Translations under genes and position numbers: made by a program
Shown here: positions 1 to 8,885 of the stretch, in pieces
Layout: each line of letters begins with the position of its first letter
Position numbering within the stretch: position 1 is the first letter of the stretch
Source of the DNA: Amoebophrya sp. AT5.2
Lineage: Eukaryota > Sar > Dinophyceae > Syndiniales > Amoebophryaceae
Reading direction: 5' to 3'
NCBI GenBank assembly: GCA_005223375.1
Contig: RXOD01003806.1
Span: forward strand, 1 to 62,153
Length of the DNA stretch: 62,153 nucleotides
Notes under the pieces: generated by a model
Told to the model about the DNA's origin: nothing
Seen by the model: only the letters and a program-made list of their open reading frames with translations
Databases searched by the model: none

Positions 1-223
1 TATTTGACGTGGCCCCGCCCCAAAACCAACAACAGAAGGAAGACCATACACAGGAGATTCCCTGCAGAAAAACTGGAAAGTGTTTGTTGCCTATAAGACG
101 AGCATTCGCATTCGGATTTTCATATATACTAAAGAAACAGAAAGTGTAAGGAAGAGTCGCACTGGGCGCGGGCGGCGATTACTCAGTAGTTGTTTACAAT
201 ACGTATACTCATTTATAAAATAT
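1..223 (-). other. 3' flank of last long exon; possible further exon at window edge
   Basis: This A+T-rich stretch lies downstream of the last long frame. On the minus strand a strong acceptor-like sequence (TTTTTCTGCAG, ending at 62) opens onto bases 61-1, and another (TTTCTTTAG, ending at 129) lies before it. From 60 leftwards two minus frames stay open to the window edge. One of them begins with ATG at 47-45 and reads MVFLLLLVLG, which is hydrophobic like the start of a signal peptide. Too little is visible to call a gene. The stretch may be the start of a neighbouring gene or a further exon of the giant gene. Confidence 0.3.
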
Positions 224-1682
224 TTAAAAATAAGAATTAGAATATGCAATGACATCACTCCTGAGTTGTACCTTGAGGTGCTGCTTCTCGATTTCGCGGT
301 GCTTTGTCCGGCGCTTCCCCTTGAGCAACGCCTTTGACTTTCGCGGCAGCTGCTTGTTATGCATGTTCTTCTCCGGTATGTCTGGGTCTCGTGGGGTTGG
401 GGGCGGACGGTCCCCCCGGTGCATGATCGCCACCGGCAGCTTACCGTCCTCTGCGCCCCGCGGGCAGAATCCAGGCTGCTCCGCAATGAATGGGGCAAAG
501 GAATCTAAGCCCATACGGTAGAAATCGTTGAACAAGTTGTCGTCCTCGTCGTGTTGGCGGGGAAGCCACGCCTCCCGCTTAATGCCATGCTCAGCACTAG
601 AGAATCTCTTCTGCTTCTCGTAGCGGTCTTCGTGCGCAGGACGGGATGCTTCGGTGTTAACTACGCAGTGCTGTTCGGGCGCACCCTTCATCTCCGGAAA
701 CGCGTTGTGCTTCTCGTACATGTTCTCGCGAATCGCCCACTTGGCGGCACCGGCGGCAGCCTTCGCCACAGCAACGCCCAGGCCCGCGCCGCCCCCCATG
801 CCCCATGCCGGCAGCCCAGTCAGAACCGACATCAGGATTGCTTTCACCAGTAACCAGTAATCGAAGCTGCCAGGGTAGGATATCCAAGCCGGGTTTTTCG
901 AGTCTTGCAGCGCCTCAAAATCGAACTGCAGGTGCTGGTGGTAGCCGAACGCCTTTTGCTTTTGTCTCTCGGTGAATGTTTTCCCATACTTCGGGAAGAG
1001 CAGACCATCCTCCACTTTCCCGGAAATCATGATCCCGTCAAACCCGTCTGTCGCGGGTGAGCAATCCCCACCAAACCCGAGGAACGCGTTGCCCGGATTC
1101 TCATCAGACCCCTCTGCCGCCGGCTGGTAGCCGCTCAAAGGGTCCCCCGCAAAATCATTCCTGGGAGGCTGATCGGTGGCTGACTTGTCAGGATCGTCCG
1201 CAGTTTTGCTGTCGGGATCGATCCACTTTGTTTGGTGTTTGTACCTCGGTAAGGTCGCAAGGTTCGTTTCGCGCTTCACACCGGTTAAAACGTGGCGGTC
1301 AGCCGAATGGTCACCTGCGCCACGACCGCCAAACGTGTACGGACCCTCGCCGGCAATCTCCACGTCAATCGTGAAACTGCCGTTCTTCCCGCCCTTCCCT
1401 CGGAAGCCGGCGGCACCCGGCGCGCCGGGCCAACCTCCTTCGTGGCCGAAACTGCCCTGTGCAAGCGATACGGCGAAGTCGCGCTTCACCGCGCCACGAG
1501 TGCCGGTCCTGCGCAGGTTATCTTCAAGTTCTTGCCCGATCGACCAGATTTCAAACGGTTCCGCAGCCAGAGCGCCGGCTACTCCATGAGCAGCGAGAAG
1601 AACCGCGGGATTCCAGAAAACGGGTTTTGCGTTGCCGTCGGTGTGGATGCCTAGCATGCGTAGCAGGAATCTGTTTGGATCG
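224..1682 (-). CDS. Unknown protein, C-terminal exon with Gly-rich module and membrane-like segment
   Basis: This is a frame of 477 codons from the first ATG at 1657; the reading frame is open up to 1702. I recognise no family. Around residues 68-105 there is a collagen-like Gly-rich run that ends in a beta-strand-like NGSFTIDVEI. It matches modules at the end of the next frame upstream (2623-8598), which supports a shared protein. Around residues 268-305 a hydrophobic stretch (WLLVKAILMSVLTGLPAWG and a Gly/Ala tail) could be a membrane segment. The tail is basic. The best 5' border is an acceptor after GACAG with the exon starting at 1682 (phase 2); CTAAT lies at 1702-1706. A second acceptor, TGCTAG, would start it at 1655. 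The frame stops at 224, but CTCAAG|GTACAA at 272/271 is a good phase-0 donor, so the last 15 residues may be intron read-through. Confidence 0.75.
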
Positions 1683-2028
1683 CTGTCATGAGCAAGCAGG
1701 CATTAGAAAAAGGAAGTACTGCGTCTGTTCCGCGGCGGAAATTTATAAAGTAGAAAGTTGTAAAAACTAAATTTAGGAGAATTATCAAGTGGCGCAGCCC
1801 ATCCTCTTACTCCAGCAGCACCACCTTTTCTACCTAAGAAGTACTAATTGCTTGTCTTGCTTCAGCTAGCATATCCTAATGATGTAGCTTTTACAAAAAT
1901 TACAAAGATACTACATTTTTTTATGCATCCTGCTTGTTGATAAAGACAAGCGTCGTGCGCGTTCGGGTAGTCATCAACGAAGCAAAAGTAGAACCGCACA
2001 CCACAGCGAAGGCCCCTAGTGACTAGAC
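1683..2028 (-). other. Probable intron
   Basis: No convincing reading frame is seen in this stretch. Read on the minus strand it starts with GTCTAG (a weak donor) and ends with a pyrimidine tract, CTAAT at 1702-1706 and GACAG at 1683-1687. It separates two phase-2 exon borders. The donor end is the least certain part; GTGAAG a little upstream is an alternative. Confidence 0.45.
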
Positions 2029-2149
2029 AGGTGCCCCTTCACCGATGTCCGCCTTTCCGCGAAAACATTTTCGTTTTCTGCGAATGCCACGTCCGGACTG
2101 CCATGACCACGCCCCGCCCCCGCGCCGGCCCCGGCGCCGATAGGAAAAG
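2029..2149 (-). CDS. Candidate short exon, Gly-rich
   Basis: This exon is inferred from splice signals and reading frame and is too short to stand out as an open frame. The acceptor is TTAGCTGCAG and the exon starts at 2149 in phase 1. It reads FPIGAGAGAGAGRGHG, then SPDVAFAENENVFAERR, and runs to a phase-2 donor at 2029/2028. The Gly-rich run followed by a beta-like stretch is the same pattern as the modules in both neighbouring long frames, which is why I prefer this frame over two other open ones. The 71-base intron before it (2150-2220) has GTAAGA at its start. The 3' border is less certain than the 5' one. Confidence 0.5.
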
Positions 2150-2220
2150 CTGCAGCTAAGTAGTGCTGCAGCGACCTAGTTCTAGTTCCACTTACTTCCT
2201 TGACCGTTTCTTAATCTTAC

Positions 2221-2319
2221 CAGCGAGCTGCACGCGAAACCTTCGGCAGTGACGAGTCAGTGTCGAACTTATGTGCGCGGGGGACAAAGACTGAGGAATG
2301 TAAGTACTGTGACGGTGTA
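2221..2319 (-). CDS. Candidate 99-base exon with canonical splice sites
   Basis: On the minus strand a run of eleven T and then CAAACAG forms a near-ideal acceptor just before 2319. CTCGCTG|GTAAGA forms a near-ideal donor after 2221. The 99 bases between them are open in two frames. The phase-1 frame (HRHSTYIPQSLSPAH...RFRVQLA) fits both a phase-1 donor at the end of the 2623-8598 frame (TACT|GTTAAG, exon end 2628, or AATC|GTTACT, exon end 2634) and the phase-1 exon at 2149. The intron upstream would be 2320-2627, in which I see no other convincing gene. It does hold a perfect 7-bp stem with a 4-base loop at 2507-2524. The product is unknown. Confidence 0.55.
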
Positions 2320-2622
2320 CTGTTTGAAAAAAAAAAACGTTTTTGGCGAGGGAAAGACTGCTGTGCCATGATAGAAAGCCCGTGTGGTCGCTGCTGCAGT
2401 CGCCGTCGCCGGTCTAAGCCTAAGGAAATCACTCCGGGGCAATTGCAAATAACCCAACCATATCGTGCGGGTGCGCAGGACAGTGGGCCGGTCTACGATA
2501 ATGAAGGTGGCTCAACCGAGCCACTACGTGAACATGGACGGCGGGTTACCTTTCCGCTCGTACTGTGATAGTGATTGATCTTTCGTTTCGCGGAACAAAT
2601 GCGTCTAGTATTCGTTATCTTC

Positions 2623-5600
2623 TTAACAGTAACGATTTAGGAATTTCTCCCCGTGCACGCCGACTTTGACGTCGGGCACCCCATTGTCTCCCACGCCGCC
2701 GACCTGGCCGCCTGTACCGCGCCCGCCGCTCGTGCTAATCGACAAAAGCCGCGCTAGCTCCACCCCAGGCACCGCGGATTCCAATGCATCTATCTTGTGC
2801 TCCTGGTCTGCCAGGTCCCTGTCGCCAAGCTCTCTCGCGGGCCGCGCGGGCTCGCCATTGCGCCAACTCCTTCCCCCGGGCCGCACTGCGATCCGGAGAT
2901 GGCCACCGTTCTGTCCCGGTATGCCGTCCAACCCGTGCATTCCAGGCTTGCCCCCGGGGGTTGCGCGGTCTTTCGCGGCCCGCATATCCACTCCGCTCGT
3001 CGCGCGAATCCACTGAGCGGAATGCTGCCACCTCGCCAGGTCGGCGTCACCTTGCAGCTGGTTGTGCTCGGCCTCCTGCTCCTCCGCTAGGAGCTTCTTC
3101 GCTGCTTCCTTCGCCTCGGGCGTCAGGTCTCTCTCCCGTTGCGCGTTGCGCTGAATCGTTTCCTCCCTTGCGGCCGCGAGATCGAGGCCGCCTCCACGGT
3201 AGTCGAAAGCTTTTGGGCGTTCGGATTCTTCACTTTTGACGGCACCAACGTCAAACGCGATCTTCTTGCGATGATTTCTGCCTTCCACTCGATCGGCCAT
3301 AATTTTCCGCTGGACGGCGAGGGGCAAGTCGCCTTCGATCATCATCGGCCGCTCGTTCGGAGTTGCGAGGAACGGACTGCCGCGTGCCCAGGAATTGGTA
3401 TTTCTGCTGTCCCCAGTGCCACTACCTCCACTAAAATCTTGCACAGGTCTCGCTTTGTCCCCAGCGACGTTGCCCGCGCCAAGCTCCTCGCGGGGGTCTT
3501 TGTCTCCGTCGCTCCACGAAAAGCGCCACGGCCCTCGGTCGACGGTAAGGAATACCGGGTTGTACAAAGCAGTGTTTTTCTCATTCTCGGGGTCAAAAAT
3601 CTCTGGTTCGGGCGACTTCAATTGACGCAGCGCGTATTTGTACCACTCATTCTTGTCTCGCGGAAGCCGGTCCTGTTCGTCCTGGTACGAGTCCACGACA
3701 GTGTCGGAGTTGCTCCCAGCATCTCGAACCACGGATCCCGAAGGGTTTGCCCGCGGCACCATTTCGTCTAGAACGCCGTATTTCTCGCGGAAAATTTTCT
3801 TTAGCTTCCACGCGTTCTCAGCGGCTTCTTTTCCTGCCACATTATATGCCTGCGCCTCTCGTGGCCAGATCTGCTGGTCCCGCATATCGTCTTTGAACGG
3901 CAACATGCGAGTGTAGTCGTACCGGCGATATTGCAAGTGGTCCACACGCAGTCGTCCGGCAGTTGCAATGGAGACCGGAAGCAGGTCGAACCTGAGTTCC
4001 GAGCCGGATGCGCCCCGCCAGCCGGAGAGGGCAACACCGTGCGACCCATTCGGCCGCCGCAACTGGTCACGCAATTCCGCGGCCTCTTTCGAGTTACGTT
4101 CGCTGTGCGGAATTATTTTACCGTTCTGGTAGCCGCGGTTGTAAGCCTGCTGCCAATAATCTGCAATGTCGTGGTGCGAATCGCAAGTAGGATCATCTCG
4201 CGATAACTCCTTTCTGTCGCTACTAGATTCGCCTGTCTCTGCATCCGCTTCATCAGCCGTGTTGTGGCTGTCGCTCTCCGGAGGCAGAGGTCGCCTCTCC
4301 AGTATGGCGTGGAGGTTCTGGCAGCCACGCTGTAAGGATTGCACCCCCTTTTTCAGCCCGCGCCAAACCGGCGTCACCAGCTTCTTCGCGCCAGCCACAA
4401 TCGGCTTCGCGCCCTTGCAGAGAGTCAGGAAACCGGCCTCCAACACGTCGTATTGCGGCTTCTTCGACACGCAAGCCCCGTTGCCGCTCTGCTTTTTCTG
4501 TTCGTCGCACTTTTTCTCCAAAAGTTTTTTGGCCTCGTCCGAATACACACCATACTCGAGTCTTGATAGAGTCCCACTGTACTGCAAGTTGCGATTGTAG
4601 AAACAGGAACCCGACGGCGACGCGCGGAACCGGCGGAAGGGGTCCCGCACCTCGTGGGTAGCTTCGTTACCCTGGTCCCGGGGCATGGTGGGGCTCATGC
4701 CGCATTTGCACTGCGAGTTTTCGTTAAAGTTCGCGGTGCGCTGAAACAACGGCCAGTAGCTGGTTTCGGCGTCGTAGTTCATACGTGCAGCGAACATGAA
4801 TGGATCTCGGTTCGCGACGGCACTGCGCGAATCCTCCGCGGGCTTCCGGCGCGGCCAACTCTGCCGCGGCATTCCGATCCGGATGCCGCTCGCCTGCGCA
4901 ATCGATAAATCTACGCCTGGTAGGTGGTCGTCCACATCGAAGTAAAACAGCTCCACGTTCTTCACAACCACTTCGTCTACTAGTTCGTGCACGAAATCGT
5001 CGAAGTCAATGGCGGCAGCTTCGAGAAGCTCCATGAAGTCGAACGACGACAGGCCACCCTTAGGGCCCTGACCCTCGCCCGAAGAAGTGGATAATTCCTG
5101 GCGCAGGTTCCACACAATCTTTCCGCCGCGTTCCACGGAAAAAAGTCGGTCGCCCTCCGCTTTGCTACTCCGCTCACTGTTTCCTGCTGAAGACGCCGTG
5201 CTGGCAGAGGGATAGTTGCCTCCGAGGCGCCACTCCACTTTGTGCGGTTGCAACACGAACGGGGAGCGGCCGTGACCCATTCTTGTGGATTCCGGGTCTT
5301 GCAACACGTGCACGCCAAGGCGATGGATTTCTTCCGGGAAGTTCAGCAAGTGCTGAGGTGAGTATGTCACCGGGTACTCGCGGGCATAGTAAATCTGAAC
5401 CCGCTCCCGCAGCAGTTCCTGTGCCCATATCGGAAACGCGCCAAAGTGGAAGCACTGCGCCAGCGCCCAGTCCCGCAAGTGGTCGTGCCGGTTTTGTGCG
5501 ATCTTCTCCATCTTTATCGCATCGCGTGCCTCTTCGGTCAATTCCTCAGCCGTTTTTCTGTCCCCTGCAGTTGTGTCCTCGAGCTCCAATTGTAGCTGCG

Positions 5601-8598
5601 CTCTTTCTTTTTCCAGGCTGCCGTCTCCCGCTTCTAAATCGTCCGGGTGCAGCAAATCCAGTTCCGCGAACCGCAGGCGCTTCTTTTCCCTTTCCGTACG
5701 GCTGGCTTCGCGCTTCATGTCGTTTTTCTGCACTTCTCCCTCAACAGCCTGGAACTCCTTGTCCTTTTCTTCCCAGCGCGCGGCACCATCTGCAAACTGC
5801 TCCTCGCGCCTAATAGCCGCGGCTCGAAAAGCAGCTGAAGGGGACGCAGGTCTTCGCGATGGGAAGATGCTGTCTGAATTGTCAGACGACCGCACCCTCA
5901 AAATGACGGTCCACGAGCCATCCGCGCGCTGGTGCGGCACGGCCTCGAGCCAACGCCCGCGCATTGCGTGCACACCTACCTCGTCGTGTGGACCCACGAT
6001 GACTGCTTGCGCCCCGCTGGGCCCCCCCAACTCCGACCAAGGTTGTTGACCTTCAGCTTCAGGAAGCACCTGTCTTTGCACCTTCTCTTGCATGTGCATC
6101 CCCCACTTCGAATGGCTGGCGCCGCGGTTGTTCAACATATCGCGCAAACACTCTTTTACGCTCTTGTCGATAGCGTTATCCAGGTGAGTGAGAACGTCGA
6201 GCCGCACCCGGGCGTTCACGTCCGAGAGACGTTGATGCCGGAACGGCTGCAATCCGGTGGAAGCGGTGTCGCGGCCGCTGATTGTGATCCGGATTTTCTT
6301 GTACCACCGGCGTAGGTCGGTCTCGAAGAATCCGTACGAGCCAGCTGATGAGCTCTCGCCAGTGTCTTCGTCGTTCGAATCTTCGTCGTCGATACCATCG
6401 TCGACGCCATCGTGGCCAGACGTACTATTTTTCTTCGGATTCTTCTTGCCATCTTCGTCACGCGCTGTTTCCGGGCGGCCTTGTTTCTCTTTGATCTCTT
6501 GCTCGGCAGCGTCAGACACGAGGTACTCGGCGCCGCCGAGCGCGGACGAGAGACTGTTGTAGACCATCTCCGCGGAACCATAGCCGAAAAACGCTCCACG
6601 CAACACATCGCTTTCGAACTCCTTTCTGGCCTGCGCGATGCGGCTCTGCTGCGCGAAAGTCGGTGGAAGGACCTTTTTCCGCAGTTCGTCCAGTTTGTCG
6701 CGAGCGGCGGAAACCACCCTGGCCGCGCGGCCAAGCCGCACGGCTGCTGCGGCCCCCGCGCGGTTCGCCCTCGCCGCGGTTGCTGGGCGGGCACGGGTGC
6801 GGGTGGTTTCTTCTCCGTCCACGTCGTCCTCCGGTTTCTCCGGCAGTTCCGCTCCCTGACCCGCCCCCGCGAAGTCCCGATCGCTCTTCGCTTTCGGCTT
6901 TGGCTTGGCGTCCTCGTATTCTCTGTTCGCCAGCTCCCAGGCGCGGCGCATGCTGTTCGGGTGCCCGAAGTAACTACCCATCCAGTGTGTCGGCTTCAGT
7001 TCCAGGTCGAAGAAGTTTTTCGGGGTGTCGCCCAGTAGGTTTTTTGTCGGCGCTTCTGCACGAGCTTCACTTTCCCTAGATGATCGGTCTGCGGCCGCGA
7101 CGTCATCGTCGTCGTCGTGATTCCCTTCTGATTCCGACACCGCGATTCTAGCCGCGACCTCTGCGCGAGACTTAAAGCGCTCCGGTGCACGGCCATTCTG
7201 AGCCGCTAGCATGCGCTCCCGCGTGTCTAGAAACGGTCTCAAGTACACACAGAAGTACTTCTTGTACGTCTCTGCCAAGTCAATCCTCCCGCCATGCATG
7301 TCGGCGACCATGACACCACCGCCGCCCGCGCGACGGGCCCACCGCTCTTCTGCTATTCGGATCACCTGATACATCATCCGCGGATCAATACCCTCAAACA
7401 AGGTGAACGGGGGTCGCGGTACCGGCTTTCCGTCCCAAGCATTGCCGATGCCGCCCGCGCTCTCCTTATTCAAGTAAGGCTTACAAGGGTCGGCTGCTTT
7501 TTGTTGTTCTTGCTCGGCGTGCTGCTTATTTTCGTCATCAGCTGCTGCGCTAGTATTTTCGTTCTTGCCCCCACCTCCGACTCGTCGTGGTGACGCTCGG
7601 GCCTCGCCTATCTTGATGTTCTCGAGGTCCGTTTCGTCCTCGAGCGTCGGCGGCACCTCCAACGAGTTCTGGCGGAACTCGTGCTTACGCGACGATACAA
7701 CGTCTGCAAACGGAAACAATGGGAAAACGGATTCTGAGGCTGCATTGGACTCTCTGCTGTTTCCGGCGGTAGACGTACTGCTCGCGTTCGGAGTGCCCGC
7801 CCGCCTGACGAATTCGGGCGCCATCGGTACCAGGGGCAACACGACGCTTAGCCTTTCGATAAAGAAGTCGAACCACGTTACGCCTGGAACCTCTTCGCCC
7901 AGTTTGTGGCTTGTTCGCGACAATACGTCCCGATTCACGGACGGATCCAGCTTGCGCGCAAATGCCACTATGTTATTCGCGCCCTTCTTGTCGTTTCCGG
8001 CCCGTGCGGCATCCCTGCTCGCCGCGAGCTTTAATTCGTGGGCGGCCTTCTTTTCCTTTTCTTCTGTGGTGGCTGGCTTATGATCCTTCTTCATGAAGGT
8101 GGCACGCGGACCTCCCTCATCTACTGCGTCCCCGGCTGCCATGGCTGCGTCCATCTTTCGCTGCTGTTCTCGCTTTTCCGCGAGCGCGAGGCGCTCCTTC
8201 TTCTTTTTCCAAACTTTGAACGCGTCTCGGTCTAACACGTCCTTTTGAAACTGGCGCAGCACGTTCAGCTCGCCTGTTCCCTCGAAGCGAAACAGATTCG
8301 TCTCCATTTCCGTCAAAAACCGCTCTAGGTTCCAGATCAGCTGCTGCGTCATCGTCAGGGCCTTCGCCTCCGTCTCCTTTCGCGCGAGAAACTTCTCCAT
8401 GTTCTCCAGCTCGCGCAACGCCTGCGCCCGCTCCTCAGCTAGCTCGACCGCCCGCTCGCGGCAGTCTGCCCAAGATTGGTCGGCCCTCTCGATGTCGCTC
8501 TGCAAATTTCTTAGCCCCTCCAGCAGGTGTTTGCTGCCAACGTCCGGACGTCCGGCATCGCTGGAGGAGAAGGCGAAGTGGATTTTCTTCATTTCCAA
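2623..8598 (-). CDS. Unknown giant-protein exon: coiled coil at N-end, Gly-rich modules at C-end
   Basis: This frame has 1991 codons and I do not recognise a family. Residues about 15-120 are rich in E, R, L and A with heptad-like spacing (coiled coil). The middle is charged and low in complexity, with Asp/Glu runs. Residues about 1880-1985 hold two Gly-rich modules, each ending in a beta-like strand: GLDGIPGQNGGHLRIAV and GGVGDNGVPDVKVGV. The pattern continues in the short exon at 2029-2149 and in the last frame. There is an ATG at 8592 just after an in-frame stop, so an independent start is possible. However, TTCTCCTCCAG ending at 8561 is a good acceptor and places the exon start at 8560 in phase 2. 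That matches the phase-2 donor of the frame upstream, so I favour an exon. The 3' border is probably 2628 or 2634. Confidence 0.8.
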   Translation of the reverse strand: MEMKKIHFAFSSSDAGRPDVGSKHLLEGLRNLQSDIERADQSWADCRERAVELAEERAQALRELENMEKFLARKETEAKALTMTQQLIWNLERFLTEMETNLFRFEGTGELNVLRQFQKDVLDRDAFKVWKKKKERLALAEKREQQRKMDAAMAAGDAVDEGGPRATFMKKDHKPATTEEKEKKAAHELKLAASRDAARAGNDKKGANNIVAFARKLDPSVNRDVLSRTSHKLGEEVPGVTWFDFFIERLSVVLPLVPMAPEFVRRAGTPNASSTSTAGNSRESNAASESVFPLFPFADVVSSRKHEFRQNSLEVPPTLEDETDLENIKIGEARASPRRVGGGGKNENTSAAADDENKQHAEQEQQKAADPCKPYLNKESAGGIGNAWDGKPVPRPPFTLFEGIDPRMMYQVIRIAEERWARRAGGGGVMVADMHGGRIDLAETYKKYFCVYLRPFLDTRERMLAAQNGRAPERFKSRAEVAARIAVSESEGNHDDDDDVAAADRSSRESEARAEAPTKNLLGDTPKNFFDLELKPTHWMGSYFGHPNSMRRAWELANREYEDAKPKPKAKSDRDFAGAGQGAELPEKPEDDVDGEETTRTRARPATAARANRAGAAAAVRLGRAARVVSAARDKLDELRKKVLPPTFAQQSRIAQARKEFESDVLRGAFFGYGSAEMVYNSLSSALGGAEYLVSDAAEQEIKEKQGRPETARDEDGKKNPKKNSTSGHDGVDDGIDDEDSNDEDTGESSSAGSYGFFETDLRRWYKKIRITISGRDTASTGLQPFRHQRLSDVNARVRLDVLTHLDNAIDKSVKECLRDMLNNRGASHSKWGMHMQEKVQRQVLPEAEGQQPWSELGGPSGAQAVIVGPHDEVGVHAMRGRWLEAVPHQRADGSWTVILRVRSSDNSDSIFPSRRPASPSAAFRAAAIRREEQFADGAARWEEKDKEFQAVEGEVQKNDMKREASRTEREKKRLRFAELDLLHPDDLEAGDGSLEKERAQLQLELEDTTAGDRKTAEELTEEARDAIKMEKIAQNRHDHLRDWALAQCFHFGAFPIWAQELLRERVQIYYAREYPVTYSPQHLLNFPEEIHRLGVHVLQDPESTRMGHGRSPFVLQPHKVEWRLGGNYPSASTASSAGNSERSSKAEGDRLFSVERGGKIVWNLRQELSTSSGEGQGPKGGLSSFDFMELLEAAAIDFDDFVHELVDEVVVKNVELFYFDVDDHLPGVDLSIAQASGIRIGMPRQSWPRRKPAEDSRSAVANRDPFMFAARMNYDAETSYWPLFQRTANFNENSQCKCGMSPTMPRDQGNEATHEVRDPFRRFRASPSGSCFYNRNLQYSGTLSRLEYGVYSDEAKKLLEKKCDEQKKQSGNGACVSKKPQYDVLEAGFLTLCKGAKPIVAGAKKLVTPVWRGLKKGVQSLQRGCQNLHAILERRPLPPESDSHNTADEADAETGESSSDRKELSRDDPTCDSHHDIADYWQQAYNRGYQNGKIIPHSERNSKEAAELRDQLRRPNGSHGVALSGWRGASGSELRFDLLPVSIATAGRLRVDHLQYRRYDYTRMLPFKDDMRDQQIWPREAQAYNVAGKEAAENAWKLKKIFREKYGVLDEMVPRANPSGSVVRDAGSNSDTVVDSYQDEQDRLPRDKNEWYKYALRQLKSPEPEIFDPENEKNTALYNPVFLTVDRGPWRFSWSDGDKDPREELGAGNVAGDKARPVQDFSGGSGTGDSRNTNSWARGSPFLATPNERPMMIEGDLPLAVQRKIMADRVEGRNHRKKIAFDVGAVKSEESERPKAFDYRGGGLDLAAAREETIQRNAQRERDLTPEAKEAAKKLLAEEQEAEHNQLQGDADLARWQHSAQWIRATSGVDMRAAKDRATPGGKPGMHGLDGIPGQNGGHLRIAVRPGGRSWRNGEPARPARELGDRDLADQEHKIDALESAVPGVELARLLSISTSGGRGTGGQVGGVGDNGVPDVKVGVHGEKFLNRYC

Positions 8599-8885
8599 GC
8601 AACATTAGTAGATCTTGTAAATCAAAATTCATCATCAAATAATTGAGATTGTTGGTATTGTACTATACTATATCAATCAATCAATCTAAGTATGTGAAGA
8701 GCATGAGCATCAAGAAGATGGAATTTGTAGATGTTGCCGATGGATTTTGATACGATAAGGACCACAAAATAAAAAATATCATTTGTTTGCTTTGTTTGTT
8801 TCGATGCAGTCCGAGGCTGCTCAATTAAATACGCCGGAACCGGAAGTATGTTCGTGTTTCTTTTTGTAGTTGTTAGAGCATATAC
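8561..8885 (-). other. Probable 325-base GT-AG intron
   Basis: The donor AAGAA|GTATAT at 8886/8885 cuts the upstream frame in phase 2. A pyrimidine-rich acceptor, TTCGCCTTCTCCTCCAG, ends at 8561 and opens the next frame in phase 2. TACTAAT, close to the classic branch-point sequence, lies at 8604-8610. The intron is A+T-rich and holds a short TCAA microsatellite at 8673-8686. If it is spliced this way, the coiled-coil ends of the two frames are joined. Confidence 0.6.

Noticed and set aside
91..498. 135-codon minus ORF overlapping the last exon
   Set aside because: It is mostly an alternative frame of the 224-1682 exon; nothing in it looks like protein beyond Arg/Ser-rich shadow sequence.
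2260..2568. 102-codon plus-strand ORF with CxxC-like motifs
   Set aside because: Its Lys run is the reverse complement of the polypyrimidine tract of the minus-strand exon at 2221-2319, and it starts with GTG.
3139..3771. 210-codon plus-strand ORF and many similar ones opposite the long frames
   Set aside because: These are shadows: the high GC and charged codons of the minus-strand frames keep other frames open. They lack independent support.
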